Positions 1 to 8,885 are shown, numbered from the stretch's first letter. The stretch: DNA of 64,000 bases from Rhizobiales bacterium NRL2 (GCA_001664005.1 CP016093.1:4083031-4147030); one strand, 5' to 3'. Translations and numbers: made by a program. The notes: generated by a model not told the origin, from the sequence alone.

Positions 1-38
1 AGACCGGCGCCAATCAGCTTTGCGGCTTCAGCTTCCAT
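1..38 (-). CDS. atpE: F0F1 ATP synthase subunit c, first 12 codons (partial)
   Basis: Only the start of the gene lies in the window. It reads MEAEAAKLIGAG on the minus strand, the usual N-terminus of alphaproteobacterial subunit c, the hairpin protein that forms the proton-carrying F0 ring. An AGGAAA stretch sits directly before the ATG, with GAGGGA a few bases further upstream. It follows atpB in the same direction after about 70 bases, in the normal atpI-atpB-atpE order. The call rests on these 12 residues plus context. Confidence 0.85.
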   Translation of the reverse strand, partial: MEAEAAKLIGAG

Positions 39-108
39 TTTCCTAAGTCCCTCTTCAATTCAGGTTGAGGATGATGATCGAAGTTCGAAGTTTCCGGCTC
101 TCTCCGGC

Positions 109-846
109 TCAGTGCCCGGGATGCAGGGCGTCGTGGAGATAGAGACAGCTCAGAATGGTGAACACATAGGCCTGGAGCAGCGCGATGCCGATCTCCAGAC
201 CGGTCAGCGCGACGATGAAGAGCAGCGGCGCCCAGCCGGCGATGATGCCCAGAGAGACGACGAAGCTGCCGAAGACCTTCAGCATGGTGTGGCCAGCCAT
301 CATGTTCGCGAACAGTCGCAGGCTCAGGCTGATCGGCCGCACGAAATAGGAGATGATCTCGATCGGCACCAGGATGAACATCAGCGGCAGAGGCACGCCG
401 GAAGGGACGAACAGCTTCAGGAAGCCGATGCCGTGCTTGAAGATGCCGATCAGGGTCACACCGATGAAGACCACCAGCGCCATCGCGAAGGTGACGATGA
501 TGTGGCTCGTCGGCGTGAAGCTGTAGGGCACCATCCCCAGCAGATTGCAGAACAGGATGAAGAAGAACAGCGTGAACAGGAACGGGAAATAGGGCCGGCC
601 TTCGGATCCCGCGTTGTCCCGCACCATGTTGGCGATGAATTCGTAACTCATCTCGGCCACCGACTGCAGCCGCCCCGGCACCATGGCCCGGCCGCGCATG
701 CCGACGGTCAGCAGCACCGTGGTGACGATCACCGCGATGACCATCCACAGCGCGGAATTCGTGAAGGATACGTCGACGCCGCCGATCTCCAGCGGGACGA
801 TCGGGGTGATCTCGAACTGATGCAGAGGGCTTTCGCCTGCGGCCAC
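109..846 (-). CDS. atpB: F0F1 ATP synthase subunit a
   Basis: This is the inner-membrane subunit that forms the proton half-channels next to the c-ring. It has 245 residues, a normal length, with several hydrophobic helices. The family signature SLRLFAN is present with the essential arginine at about residue 177 (equivalent to E. coli Arg210), followed by MMAGH. The N-terminal HQFEITPIVPLEIGG is typical of alphaproteobacterial subunit a. It lies one base after atpI and about 70 bases before atpE, so the three are one operon. Nothing unusual is seen. Confidence 0.97.
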   Translation of the reverse strand: MAAGESPLHQFEITPIVPLEIGGVDVSFTNSALWMVIAVIVTTVLLTVGMRGRAMVPGRLQSVAEMSYEFIANMVRDNAGSEGRPYFPFLFTLFFFILFCNLLGMVPYSFTPTSHIIVTFAMALVVFIGVTLIGIFKHGIGFLKLFVPSGVPLPLMFILVPIEIISYFVRPISLSLRLFANMMAGHTMLKVFGSFVVSLGIIAGWAPLLFIVALTGLEIGIALLQAYVFTILSCLYLHDALHPGH

Positions 847-847
847 G

Positions 848-1186
848 CTATCCGTCCTCTCGTTCCTCGGCGGCCTTCTGGAACTTCATGGCCACCCTGT
901 ACACGTTCCTGATACCCACCGCGCCGCCAATCAGCAACCCGGCAAGGAAGACCCAGGGTCGCGTTCCGATCCACTCGTCGATCCACCAGCCGACGAAGCC
1001 GCAGACCAGGAACGCCGCCACCAGCTCGGCGGAGATCCGCCAGGCGATGCCGTCCGCCCTCGACCTTTCCCGCGCCTCGGCCCGCTCCCGATCCCGTCCC
1101 ACGTGTCCGGACTCGCGCGCCGCCTTGATGCGGGCTTCCAGCGTCCCCACACGATCGCGCCACTTTCCGCGCTCATCGTCGCTCAT
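848..1186 (-). CDS. atpI: AtpI/AtpZ family protein of the ATP synthase operon
   Basis: A 112-residue protein with a charged N-terminal half (about 45 residues rich in Arg, Glu and Asp) followed by two membrane helices, AELVAAFLVCGFVGWWIDEW and a second one around VFLAGLLIGGAVGIRNVYR. This is the AtpI/AtpZ layout, proposed to help c-ring assembly or ion supply. It is the first gene of the F0 operon, transcribed toward atpB, which follows after one base. The ATG at 1186 gives MSDDERGKW. The promoter must lie within 1187-1424, shared divergently with the next gene. Confidence 0.92.
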   Translation of the reverse strand: MSDDERGKWRDRVGTLEARIKAARESGHVGRDRERAEARERSRADGIAWRISAELVAAFLVCGFVGWWIDEWIGTRPWVFLAGLLIGGAVGIRNVYRVAMKFQKAAEEREDG

Positions 1187-1424
1187 CGACCGGTCCCGCC
1201 GGCCGACGCCGCGCCCCGCTCAAGGCGATGATTGATGATCACGGTACCCATGGCCCGAACGTGATCCGGTTCGGAAGCGGGCGCAACCTATGACGCGCCC
1301 GGGGGGTGGTCAACGCGGCCCCAGCGGACCAAATGACGCACCGATCCGCACTTTGGCCGCGCAGCTCCCGGGGTCCACGATGGCCCGCAGGAGAAGCCCG
1401 CAAGCCAGCGAGGAGCACCCAGCC

Positions 1425-1835
1425 ATGGCCACCGTCCGACCGCCCCGAGACGCCGAGACCGACCCCCGCGTGAAGGCCGTCTTCGACGACATCCGAAAGA
1501 CGCGCGGCACGGACTTCATCAACAACTTCTGGCGTTATCTGGCGTTCGATCCGGGCCTGCTGGAGCAGGTCTGGACCGACGTCCGCGACGTCATGGCGAA
1601 GGACAGCGCGCTCGACGGCAAGACCAAGGAAATGATCTACATCGCCGTCTCCATCGCCAATTCGTGCGACTACTGCATCCATTCGCACACCGCGTCCGCA
1701 CGCGCCCGGGGCATGACCAGCGCGGAGTATGCGGACCTCCTGCGGGTGGTCTCCACCGCGGCGCGGACCAATCACCTGGTCAACGGCATGAAGGTGCCGG
1801 TCGACCCCGAATTCGACGCCGATCCCGCAACGTAG
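1425..1835 (+). CDS. Carboxymuconolactone decarboxylase family protein, AhpD-like
   Basis: A 136-residue protein with the redox core of the AhpD/CMD fold: Glu69, then Cys81-x-x-Cys84 and His88 in SCDYCIHSHT. In AhpD-type enzymes the two cysteines carry alkylhydroperoxidase activity. The ATG at 1425 was chosen over an in-frame ATG at 1290 because AGGAG (1411-1415) lies nine bases upstream and the extra N-terminus is low-complexity and unlike the family. It is monocistronic and converges on the DUF1254 gene. The physiological substrate is unknown. Confidence 0.88.
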   Translation: MATVRPPRDAETDPRVKAVFDDIRKTRGTDFINNFWRYLAFDPGLLEQVWTDVRDVMAKDSALDGKTKEMIYIAVSIANSCDYCIHSHTASARARGMTSAEYADLLRVVSTAARTNHLVNGMKVPVDPEFDADPAT

Positions 1836-1843
1836 CGCGGGAC

Positions 1844-2365
1844 CTACGCCGGTCCGCAGGCGATGTCGGCGCGCTCGCGCTCGACACTCTCCCAGTCGGC
1901 CGGGCGCCGGACCAGACGGCGGATCAGGACCACGCCCCTCTCGCCCGGAGCAACGACTACCCGGCCGCCGAGATCCGCCACCTGCGCCTCCGTGGCGAGC
2001 GTCACCTCGCCGGCTGCGAGGTCCGCGCCGGTCAGGGTCAGGAAATTCTCCGTGTCACCGCCATAGGCGGTGACCGAAGCGCGGTCGCCGGGCACGCCGA
2101 ATACGATCCGCACCGGGCCTGCGGCGAGGTCGAAGGGACAGATCGAGTAGGCCAGATCGGGCGCCGGGCGCGGCAGCATGCGGGCCGCCGCGTCGACGGG
2201 CGCGGCGTGGATCATGCGGTTGTAGCCGGAGCGGTCACCGGTCTCGGCAAAGACGCGCTTCATCACCATCCACGGCATCACCGCGACGACGACGACATGG
2301 ATCAGCGCCGAGGCCAGGGCCGTGAAGACGGCCCAGCGGAAGATGGTTCGCGCGTTCACCGGCAC
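1844..2365 (-). CDS. DUF1254 domain-containing membrane-anchored protein
   Basis: 173 residues with one N-terminal hydrophobic segment (about residues 8-32), then a short DUF1254-like domain including the AYSICPFDL and GPVRIVFGVPG region. In many proteobacteria DUF1254 and DUF1214 form one long protein. Here, as often in Alphaproteobacteria, they are two short neighbours. The start overlaps the end of the upstream DUF1214 gene by ten bases, so the two are translationally coupled and probably interact at the membrane. The biochemical function is not established. Confidence 0.75.
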   Translation of the reverse strand: MPVNARTIFRWAVFTALASALIHVVVVAVMPWMVMKRVFAETGDRSGYNRMIHAAPVDAAARMLPRPAPDLAYSICPFDLAAGPVRIVFGVPGDRASVTAYGGDTENFLTLTGADLAAGEVTLATEAQVADLGGRVVVAPGERGVVLIRRLVRRPADWESVERERADIACGPA

Positions 2366-2946
2366 GCCCCCCGGTCGATGGCGAAGAGCGGCGCTTCGTC
2401 GAGCCGGCGCCAGACCGTCTCGTCGGGGCCATGGATTCTGAGGGTGAGGCTGAAGACCCCGCCCGCCCCTTCGACGGCGAGGCGGTTGGCGGCGCCCGGC
2501 GGCCCGCCGACCGTGATCTCGATCCGTCCGTCGCCCCGGAGCTGCACCGTCCCGGCGTCCACCGCGCCGCCCCGCGCCGGATCGGCGACCAGGAACTGGT
2601 CACGGCCGTAAAGCGCCAGGGACCACCACTCACCCGCCGGCGGCCGCCCGGTCAGATGGTAGAGGCATTCCTCCACCAGCGGCTGGCCCCGGCTGTCGGT
2701 ATCGGCGGTGAAGTACAGCGCCTGCGCCCGCGGCAGGGCGAACAGGCCGGTCATGGCCTGCGCCGTCCGCAGCCAGGGCGTCGGACTTTCCTCGCCATAG
2801 CTGGCATGTGTCCGCCAGGGACCGTTGTGGAAGGATTCGACCTCGGCGACCGTGCGCACGGCATAGAGCGCGGAGCCGACGCCGAGCACGCTCGAGACCA
2901 TGAGGACCGACAGCACGAAGATCACGCGGCTCCAGTCGAAGTTCAT
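2356..2946 (-). CDS. DUF1214 domain-containing membrane-anchored protein
   Basis: 196 residues from the ATG at 2946. An N-terminal hydrophobic segment (VIFVLSVLMVSSVLGVGSA) is followed by an extracytoplasmic domain with the DUF1214 signature ALYFTADTDSRG and the YHLTGRPPAGEWWSLALYG stretch. The longer in-frame extension upstream of 2946 is antisense-like sequence overlapping the esterase gene and was dropped. It pairs with the overlapping DUF1254 gene downstream. The function is unknown; fused versions in other bacteria are often annotated as envelope proteins. Confidence 0.78.
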   Translation of the reverse strand: MNFDWSRVIFVLSVLMVSSVLGVGSALYAVRTVAEVESFHNGPWRTHASYGEESPTPWLRTAQAMTGLFALPRAQALYFTADTDSRGQPLVEECLYHLTGRPPAGEWWSLALYGRDQFLVADPARGGAVDAGTVQLRGDGRIEITVGGPPGAANRLAVEGAGGVFSLTLRIHGPDETVWRRLDEAPLFAIDRGACR

Positions 2947-2956
2947 CCCCGCTCCC

Positions 2957-3865
2957 TCACGCCGGTTGCCGCGCCACGAACTGCGCCAGTTCGCCGATGG
3001 CCCGGCGACCCTCGGGCACGAAGGCCGCGCCCAGATGCCAGACATGATACATGCCCGGCCAGACCCTGAGTTCGGAGACCACACCGGCGGCGGTCAGCCT
3101 GGCGTGCAACCGCTCACTGTCGGAAAGCAGCACCTCGTCGCCGCCCACCTGAATCAACGTCGGCGGCAGACCGCGGTGGTCGCCCAGGAGCGGCGAGGCG
3201 CGCCAGTCGTCGAACGGAACCTCATCGGCGCAATAGAGCGTGGCCGCCGCCTGCAACGCGGCCGGACTCAGCATGGGATCGGCGCGGTCGCGGGTGCGAA
3301 GCGACGCGCCGGCGCCGGTCATGTCCGTCCAGGGCGAGATCAGGCAGGCTGCCGCTGGCAGGGGCTCGCCCGAGTCCCTCAGCGCCATCAGCGTCGCCAG
3401 CGCGAGACCGCCGCCGGCCGAATCGCCCGCAATCACCGTGCGGGCGGGATCGAGACTATCGGCGACAAGCGCCCGCCAGGCAGCGAGCGAATCATCCAGG
3501 GCCGCGGGGCAGCGGTACGCCGGCGCCAGGCGGTAGTCCAGCAGGAAGACCTCCGCTTCCAGCGCCTGCGCCAAGCGCCAGCCGAAGTCCCTGTAGTCCA
3601 GTGGCGAGCCCCAGAAATAGCCGCCGCCATGGCAGTAGAAGACCGAGCGGACCGCCTTCCTGTCGCCCAGCCGCAGCCTTTCGCCGCGCGGCGTCGCCTC
3701 GACCACCAGATCGCGCGGCGGAGCCGGCAGCCAGCGCCGGGAACTGCTGGCCATGCGGGAGAACTCGGCGGCAATGGCCTCGGGCGTCGCGGCCTCCATC
3801 TCGCGGCTGCGGCGGCGAAAGCGCAGCCACAGCAACCAGTGCGCCAGCCTCGCCTGCCAGCTCAT
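2957..3865 (-). CDS. Alpha/beta hydrolase (HSL-type esterase/lipase)
   Basis: About 302 residues with the hormone-sensitive-lipase family hallmarks: the oxyanion-hole HGGG in FYCHGGGYFWG, the nucleophile elbow GDSAGGG, an acidic residue in VGGDEVLLSDS and the catalytic histidine in MYHVWH. It should hydrolyse short-chain esters in the cytoplasm. The ATG at 3865 is preferred to a GTG at 3886, since neither has a strong ribosome-binding site and the family usually starts near here. It lies ten bases upstream of the DUF1214 gene and may be cotranscribed with it. Confidence 0.9.
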   Translation of the reverse strand: MSWQARLAHWLLWLRFRRRSREMEAATPEAIAAEFSRMASSSRRWLPAPPRDLVVEATPRGERLRLGDRKAVRSVFYCHGGGYFWGSPLDYRDFGWRLAQALEAEVFLLDYRLAPAYRCPAALDDSLAAWRALVADSLDPARTVIAGDSAGGGLALATLMALRDSGEPLPAAACLISPWTDMTGAGASLRTRDRADPMLSPAALQAAATLYCADEVPFDDWRASPLLGDHRGLPPTLIQVGGDEVLLSDSERLHARLTAAGVVSELRVWPGMYHVWHLGAAFVPEGRRAIGELAQFVARQPA

Positions 3866-3914
3866 GGCGCAGCGCCGCCGGGCCACCGGCGATGGCGGAC
3901 GAAGACGGCGCGGA

Positions 3915-5270
3915 TCACCGCTGCGTCAGCTTCAGTTCGATGCGGCGGTTGCGGCGCATGGAGAGTTCGCTGTCGCCAGGCTCGATCGGATGGAACGCGG
4001 CGAAGCCGGTCGGCGCCAGCCGGTCTGGCGGAATGCCCTGGTCGGTCAGGAACTTGGCCACGGCGATGGCGCGCGCGGCCGACAGCTCCCAGTTCGACGG
4101 GAAACGCGGCGTGCTGATCGGCCGGGCGTCGGTATGGCCGTCGATGCGCAGCACCCAGTCGATGTCGTCGGGAATCTTGTCCATCACGTTCTTCAGGGTG
4201 TCGGCCAGCTTGGTGAGCTGGATCTGACCCGCCACGCCCAGATCGGCGCTGCCGGTCTCGAACAGCACCTCCGACTGGAAGACGAAGCGGTCGCCGACAA
4301 TGCGGATGCCCTGCTGGTCGGCAAGCGCCTCACGCAAGCGGCCGAAGAACTCGGAGCGGTAGCGCGCCAGCTTTTCCACCTGGCTGGCCAGCGCCTTGTT
4401 GAGCCGCCGCCCCAGATCGGCGATCTGCGCCTGGCTCGCCTCGTCGCGGGCCTCGTATTCGTCCAGCAGCGCCTGGATGTCGTTCAGCTGCTTGCGCAGA
4501 TCCGCGATCTGCAGGTTCAGCAGATGCACCTGCCTGCGCGCAGCCTCGGAAATGCGCTGTTCTTCCGACAGTTCCGAAGCCGTGCGCTCGCGCGCCGCCC
4601 GAGCCGTATCGAGTTCCTCTTCGCGGCCTTCCAGTTCGTCGAGCGTCGCCTGCAGCCGGGCCGTCGTGTCCTCCAGGTCGCCCTGCAGGTTGGCGATGCG
4701 GGTCTCCGCCTCGACCTGCTGCTCTTCCAGTTCCGCGACCCTGTCCTGGGACTGGAAATAGAGTGTCTGCAGTTCCTGCAGGGACTGCTCCGCCTCGGCC
4801 CGGCTGGTCTCCGATTCGTCGCGCAGGCGGGCCAGGGCGGCCTCCCGCGCGCGCAGCTCGGCGAGTTGCGCCTCGAGCTCGGCCCGGTCGGCTTCGGTGA
4901 AGTTCTGCAGCCGCTCCAGTTCGCCCTCGGCCTGTTCGGCGCGCTCACGCAGGGTGGCGATCTGCAGCGCCAGCTCGTCCCGCTCGGCTGTCGAGGCGCT
5001 GAGCGCCGCGGAGAGCTGGGAGACGTTGCGGCGCAGATCCTCGTTGGCGCGCCGCTCGCTCGACAGGATGCTCTGCAGCGTCGCGATCTCCTCGGAGAGC
5101 CGCATCAATTCCTCGTCGCGGCCCGAGATGGCCTGGCTGAGGAAGAACTGCGCCAGCACGAAGACTGACAGCAGGAAGATCATGGCCAGCAGGACCGTGG
5201 CCAGCGCGTCGACGAATCCCGGCCAGATATTGGCCTCGTTGCGGGAACGGCCGCCGCGCAACAGCGCCAT
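3915..5270 (-). CDS. MotB/TolR-like coiled-coil protein with C-terminal OmpA peptidoglycan-binding domain
   Basis: 451 residues. After 15 residues comes a single membrane helix (about 16-45) beginning WPGFVDALATVLLAMIF, with an aspartate (Asp21) where MotB has its proton-conducting Asp. A very long coiled coil follows (about 50-300, full of Glu, Arg, Ala and Leu heptads). The end is an OmpA/MotB-type peptidoglycan-binding domain with IDGHTDARP and the closing RRNRRIELKL. The gene follows the TolQ-like gene after two bases, so the two should form a stator-like complex spanning inner membrane and cell wall. Similar genes are annotated only as peptidoglycan-binding protein; the role is unknown. 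Confidence 0.88.
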   Translation of the reverse strand: MALLRGGRSRNEANIWPGFVDALATVLLAMIFLLSVFVLAQFFLSQAISGRDEELMRLSEEIATLQSILSSERRANEDLRRNVSQLSAALSASTAERDELALQIATLRERAEQAEGELERLQNFTEADRAELEAQLAELRAREAALARLRDESETSRAEAEQSLQELQTLYFQSQDRVAELEEQQVEAETRIANLQGDLEDTTARLQATLDELEGREEELDTARAARERTASELSEEQRISEAARRQVHLLNLQIADLRKQLNDIQALLDEYEARDEASQAQIADLGRRLNKALASQVEKLARYRSEFFGRLREALADQQGIRIVGDRFVFQSEVLFETGSADLGVAGQIQLTKLADTLKNVMDKIPDDIDWVLRIDGHTDARPISTPRFPSNWELSAARAIAVAKFLTDQGIPPDRLAPTGFAAFHPIEPGDSELSMRRNRRIELKLTQR

Positions 5271-5272
5271 GA

Positions 5273-6403
5273 TCAGCGCCCTTCGTCAGCGATGGCCGCG
5301 ATGGTCCGCGTCAGCACCTTGATTTCGGCGCGGATCTCGTCGACCGAGTGCTGGCGGCCGGAGGTGGTCTCCTCCAGCAGCCGCGCGACATAGACGTCGA
5401 GATTGCGCAGGTGGGTTTCCATCGAGCTGTCGCCGCCCTGCTCGGTCGCGACAGCGATACGCTGCAGGATCGGCTTCATCTCCATCTGACCCTCGGCAAG
5501 CTTCACCATCAGGTCGCGCTCTGCGCGCATCTGGTCGGTCAGGCTGGCGAGCCGTTCGGCGAGCTGGAGCAGCGTCTGGTTGCCGGTGCCGCGGGATTCC
5601 TCGGACCGCGCCATGATCCGCTGCAGGTTGTCCAGACTGTCGGCGGTCTGCTCCAGCAGGGCCTGGACGTAAACGGGAACCGAGGCCTCGGACTCGGCCA
5701 GCCCGCCGCCGCTGGACAGCCGCGTGAAGCTGGAAAGCCACTCCTCCAGGTCGTTGTAGAAGCGGTTCTGCGCCTGAGAGGCCTGGAGGTCGAGGAAACC
5801 CAGCACCAGCGAACCGGCAAGGCCGAAGAGCGAGGACGAAAAGGCGGTGCCCATGCCCTCCAGGGGCTGTTCCAGCCCGCGCTTGAGGTCGTCGAAAACG
5901 GCGCCGAACTCGACGCCCTCCACAGACAGCGAACTGATCGTGTCGCCGATCGATGCGATCGTTTCCAGCAGGCCCCAGAAGGTGCCCAGCAGGCCGAGGA
6001 ACACCAGCAGTCCGATCAGGTAACGCGACATGTCGCGGCTTTCGTCCAGCCGCGCCGCGATCGAATCGAGGAGCGATCGCATGGAAAGCGTCGACAGGCT
6101 GACCCGCCCCTTCTTGTCCTGCAGCATGGTCGCCAGCGGCGACATCATGGCCGGCGGCGACTGCGTCGACAGGCCGGGCTCCTTGCGCCGGAAGGTCTCC
6201 ACCCAGCGCACCGCCGGCCGCAGCTGGAAGACCTGGCGCAGCACGTAGACCACGCCGATCAGCAACACGCCGACGATCAGGCCGTTCAGCGCCGGATTGG
6301 TCATGAAGGCACGGATGATGGGTTCGTGCAGCACGGCGATGACGCCGACGACGATCACCAGGAAGACGAGTATCCGCGTCAGATAGGCTGAGGGCTGGGT
6401 CAT
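5273..6403 (-). CDS. MotA/TolQ/ExbB family proton-channel protein
   Basis: 376 residues with two N-terminal membrane helices (around 10-30 and 35-60), a cytoplasmic stretch, then two more helices in the conserved MotA/TolQ/ExbB block (LIGLLVFLGLLGTFWGLLET and FSSSLFGLAGSLVLGFLDL). The C-terminal part, about 150 residues, is helical and cytoplasmic. Such proteins form pentamers around a dimer of a MotB/TolR/ExbD partner, and that partner is encoded two bases downstream. The energy source would be the proton motive force. It is not adjacent to tolR/tolA/tolB or to flagellar genes, so it is not assigned to those systems. Confidence 0.9.
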   Translation of the reverse strand: MTQPSAYLTRILVFLVIVVGVIAVLHEPIIRAFMTNPALNGLIVGVLLIGVVYVLRQVFQLRPAVRWVETFRRKEPGLSTQSPPAMMSPLATMLQDKKGRVSLSTLSMRSLLDSIAARLDESRDMSRYLIGLLVFLGLLGTFWGLLETIASIGDTISSLSVEGVEFGAVFDDLKRGLEQPLEGMGTAFSSSLFGLAGSLVLGFLDLQASQAQNRFYNDLEEWLSSFTRLSSGGGLAESEASVPVYVQALLEQTADSLDNLQRIMARSEESRGTGNQTLLQLAERLASLTDQMRAERDLMVKLAEGQMEMKPILQRIAVATEQGGDSSMETHLRNLDVYVARLLEETTSGRQHSVDEIRAEIKVLTRTIAAIADEGR

Positions 6404-6436
6404 GCGTCTCGGGGTCCCTGAATCTGGTCCGCCACG

Positions 6437-7468
6437 TCAGCGCGACGCGATTTCGACATCCACGCGGTTGCCCGGTCCTTCATCGGCGGGCTCGCCGAGC
6501 GCGCGCACCAGGATGCGGAAGCTCTCGACCCCGTTGTCCAGCAGGACCCGGCGCACGGTCTGCGCGCGTCTGAGCGACACGCGCCGCTTCCAGTCACTGG
6601 TTTCGGTCTCCGAATCGGCATAGGCGCGAACCTGGATGCGGTCGTTGCCGTCCTGCACCGCGCGGGCGATCTCGGTCAGCCTGGCGCGGCCGGCGTCGGG
6701 CACGTCCACCTCCGCGCCTTCGAACAGGATCCGGGTCACGCCCGGCGCAGCGGCCTGGGCCGGAACGGCGGCGACCCGGGGTTCGGGTTCGGGCGCCGGT
6801 TCGGCGGCGGGGGCAGGCTCGGGGCGCGGCGCAGGCGCGGGCGCCGCCGCCTGGCGCGCAGGCCGCTCGACGGTCTCCGGCGCGGCGGGCGCGGCCACGC
6901 GGACCCTTTCGGGTTCGGGCTTCGGCTCCGGCGCCGCCGCAGGACGCGGCTGCGGGGCCGGCTCCGGCGCGGGCGTCGGCTGCGGCCTGGATTGGGACGC
7001 CGGGGCGGCGCGGACCTGCTCCCGGGCCGGTTCGGCGGCCCTCTCGGGCGCGCGCTGCGGCGCAGCCGGTTCGGCGCGGACGCTGGCGCGCCGCGCCGCG
7101 GCAGGCGGCGGACTGGCGTCGCCGCCCGGCGGCCGCAATGTGATTCGGCGCTCGCCCTGCCTCGCCTGATGCGGCGGAAGGGACGTGTCCGTGGGCGCCA
7201 TCACCGGGCCGCGCGAAGTGTTGAAGGGCTTCATTGCACGGTCGGGAACGCTGGGCCCCAGAACCGATCCCGGGCGCACGGCCATGGTCGGGTCGACCGA
7301 GACGGAAGGCGGCGCGTAGTCGTCCGCGGTGCGCACGCCGCCGCCGTCGATGATGATGGTGGCGCCGTCGTACTGGGCCATCGCAGGCGCCGCCGCCAAG
7401 GCAGCGAGGATCACGGCGCCGGCGCCGATCCCTGGCAGTCTGCTCACCCGGTTGCTCTCATCCCGCAT
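6437..7468 (-). CDS. OmpA family protein with long Pro/Ala/Glu-rich linker
   Basis: 343 residues. A signal peptide ends near APAMAQYDG. A variable region of about 60 residues is followed by a low-complexity linker of about 130 residues made of Pro, Ala, Glu and Arg. The end is a compact OmpA-like domain with VRAYADSETE and a terminal NRVDVEIASR. It lies 33 bases upstream of the TolQ-like gene and is probably the third part of the same envelope complex. The ATG at 7468 has no clear ribosome-binding site. An in-frame GTG seven codons later, after GGGATGAGAG, is an alternative. Confidence 0.82.
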   Translation of the reverse strand: MRDESNRVSRLPGIGAGAVILAALAAAPAMAQYDGATIIIDGGGVRTADDYAPPSVSVDPTMAVRPGSVLGPSVPDRAMKPFNTSRGPVMAPTDTSLPPHQARQGERRITLRPPGGDASPPPAAARRASVRAEPAAPQRAPERAAEPAREQVRAAPASQSRPQPTPAPEPAPQPRPAAAPEPKPEPERVRVAAPAAPETVERPARQAAAPAPAPRPEPAPAAEPAPEPEPRVAAVPAQAAAPGVTRILFEGAEVDVPDAGRARLTEIARAVQDGNDRIQVRAYADSETETSDWKRRVSLRRAQTVRRVLLDNGVESFRILVRALGEPADEGPGNRVDVEIASR

Positions 7469-7509
7469 GCCGGGGAGGATATCGCAACCGGTCAGGATTG
7501 CCAGCCCTC

Positions 7510-8310
7510 TCAGGTACTTGCCGATGCCTTCTTGAGCGCGTTGAGAAGCAGCGGGTGGATCGACGTGTTGCCGGCGACGACGTCGCCGGTCTCCAGCATC
7601 TTCCGTCCGCCCCCGATGTCGGTCACCAGACCCCCGGCCTCCCTGATCAGGATGAGGCCGGCGGCCATGTCCCACTGCTGCAGACCGCGCTCCCAGAAGC
7701 CCTCGAAACGGCCCGCGGCGACATAGGCCAGGTCCAGCGAGGCCACGCCGAGGCGGCGAATGCCGGAAACGCTGTCGGTCAGCGCCCTGAGTTCCGCCAG
7801 CAGCGTGTCGTGGCCCGGCTTGCCCATGTAGGGAATGCCCGTCGCCAGCAGGGCATCGGCCATCTTCGTGCGGCCGGACACGCGCAGGCGGCGGTCGTTC
7901 ATGAACGCGCCCTTGCCCTTCTCGGCGTAGAACAGCTCGTCGCGCACGGGTTCCAGGATGACGCCGGCCTGGATCTCTCCGCGCTGCATCAGCGCGATGG
8001 AAATGGCGAAATGCGGAATGCCGTGCAGGAAGTTCGTTGTGCCGTCCAGCGGATCGATGATCCAGTAGCTGTCGCCGTCGGGCGCCTCGACGCGGCCGCC
8101 CTCCTCCAGGATGAAACCGAAATCGGGACGGGCCTTCGACAGTTCCTCGCGGAGGGTCTTCTCGGCCTGCAGGTCCGCGGTGCTGACGAAATCGGCCGGG
8201 CCCTTGCGGGACACCTGCAGCTGCTCGACCTCGCCCAGATCGTGCAGCAGGTTGCGCGCCGCCTTGCGGGCCGCGCGCTCCATGACGTTTATGTTGGCTG
8301 TCTTGCGCAA
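7510..8310 (-). CDS. Inositol monophosphatase family protein (SuhB-like)
   Basis: 266 residues with the two metal-binding signatures of the family: WIIDPLDGTTNFLHG and QWDMAAG, plus an earlier acidic EEGG. It hydrolyses inositol-1-phosphate or related sugar phosphates with Mg2+; SuhB relatives also act in rRNA antitermination. The start is a TTG at 8310, giving RKTANINVM, which matches the usual family N-terminus better than the ATG nine codons on. It follows efp after 11 bases in the same direction. Confidence 0.92.
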   Translation of the reverse strand: MRKTANINVMERAARKAARNLLHDLGEVEQLQVSRKGPADFVSTADLQAEKTLREELSKARPDFGFILEEGGRVEAPDGDSYWIIDPLDGTTNFLHGIPHFAISIALMQRGEIQAGVILEPVRDELFYAEKGKGAFMNDRRLRVSGRTKMADALLATGIPYMGKPGHDTLLAELRALTDSVSGIRRLGVASLDLAYVAAGRFEGFWERGLQQWDMAAGLILIREAGGLVTDIGGGRKMLETGDVVAGNTSIHPLLLNALKKASAST

Positions 8311-8321
8311 GGTACTGGCGA

Positions 8322-8885
8322 TCAGTCGGCGCGCTTGACGTAGGCGCCTTCGGCGGTGGCGACCACGATCCGTTCGCCGACGTCGACGAAGGGCGGCACC
8401 ATGCAGCGCATGCCGTTGTTCAGGATCGCCGGCTTGTAGCTGGAGGCCGCCGTCTGGCCCTTCACGGTCGGCTCGGTCTCCGTGACTTCCAGCGTGACGT
8501 GCTCGGGCAGGATGACGCCCAGCGGCTCCTCCTCGTGGAACTCCACCTGCACCATCATGCCGTCCTGCAGGTAGACCGCGTCGTCGCCGACGAGTTCCCT
8601 GTTGATGTTGATCTGTTCGTAGCTCTCGGTGTCCATGAAGGTGATCATGTTCTCGTCCATGAACAGGTACTGATAGTCCCGCTGCTCGAGGCGCGCGCGC
8701 TCCACCGTCTCAGAGGACCGGAAGCGCTCGTTGAGCTTGCTGCCGTCGCGCAGGTTGCGCAGCTCTACCTGCAGATAGGCCCCGCCTTTGCCCGGCTGGG
8801 TGTGCTGGATGCGCACCGCGCGCCAGAGTCCGCCCTTGTGCTCGATGACGTTGCCGGGACGGATGGCGTTTCCGTTGATCTTCAT
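8322..8885 (-). CDS. efp: Translation elongation factor P
   Basis: 187 residues, the normal length. It rescues ribosomes stalled at polyproline. The modifiable loop reads PGKGGA with the lysine at position 33, where E. coli carries beta-lysyl-lysine and others carry different modifications. No modification genes (epmA, epmB) are in this window. The three-domain family is recognised from [18 protein letters not shown] through to the C-terminal signature [10 protein letters not shown]...KPAILNNG. The ATG at 8885 starts the conserved N-terminus. The Pro-rich OmpA protein nearby is the sort of product that needs EF-P. Confidence 0.97.
   Translation of the reverse strand: MKINGNAIRPGNVIEHKGGLWRAVRIQHTQPGKGGAYLQVELRNLRDGSKLNERFRSSETVERARLEQRDYQYLFMDENMITFMDTESYEQININRELVGDDAVYLQDGMMVQVEFHEEEPLGVILPEHVTLEVTETEPTVKGQTAASSYKPAILNNGMRCMVPPFVDVGERIVVATAEGAYVKRAD

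Noticed and set aside
1290-1424. N-terminal extension of the AhpD-like protein.
   Set aside because: No ribosome site, low-complexity composition, and AGGAG fits the ATG at 1425.
3753-5168. Long plus-strand open frame opposite the coiled-coil gene.
   Set aside because: Leu/Gln/Arg-rich antisense of heptad repeats, with no ribosome site; the minus-strand gene has clear domains.
3915-6403. Zorya-type anti-phage system (ZorA/ZorB-like pair).
   Set aside because: The long coiled coil is on the MotB-like protein rather than the MotA-like one, there is no ZorC/ZorD/ZorE, and the neighbours are housekeeping genes.
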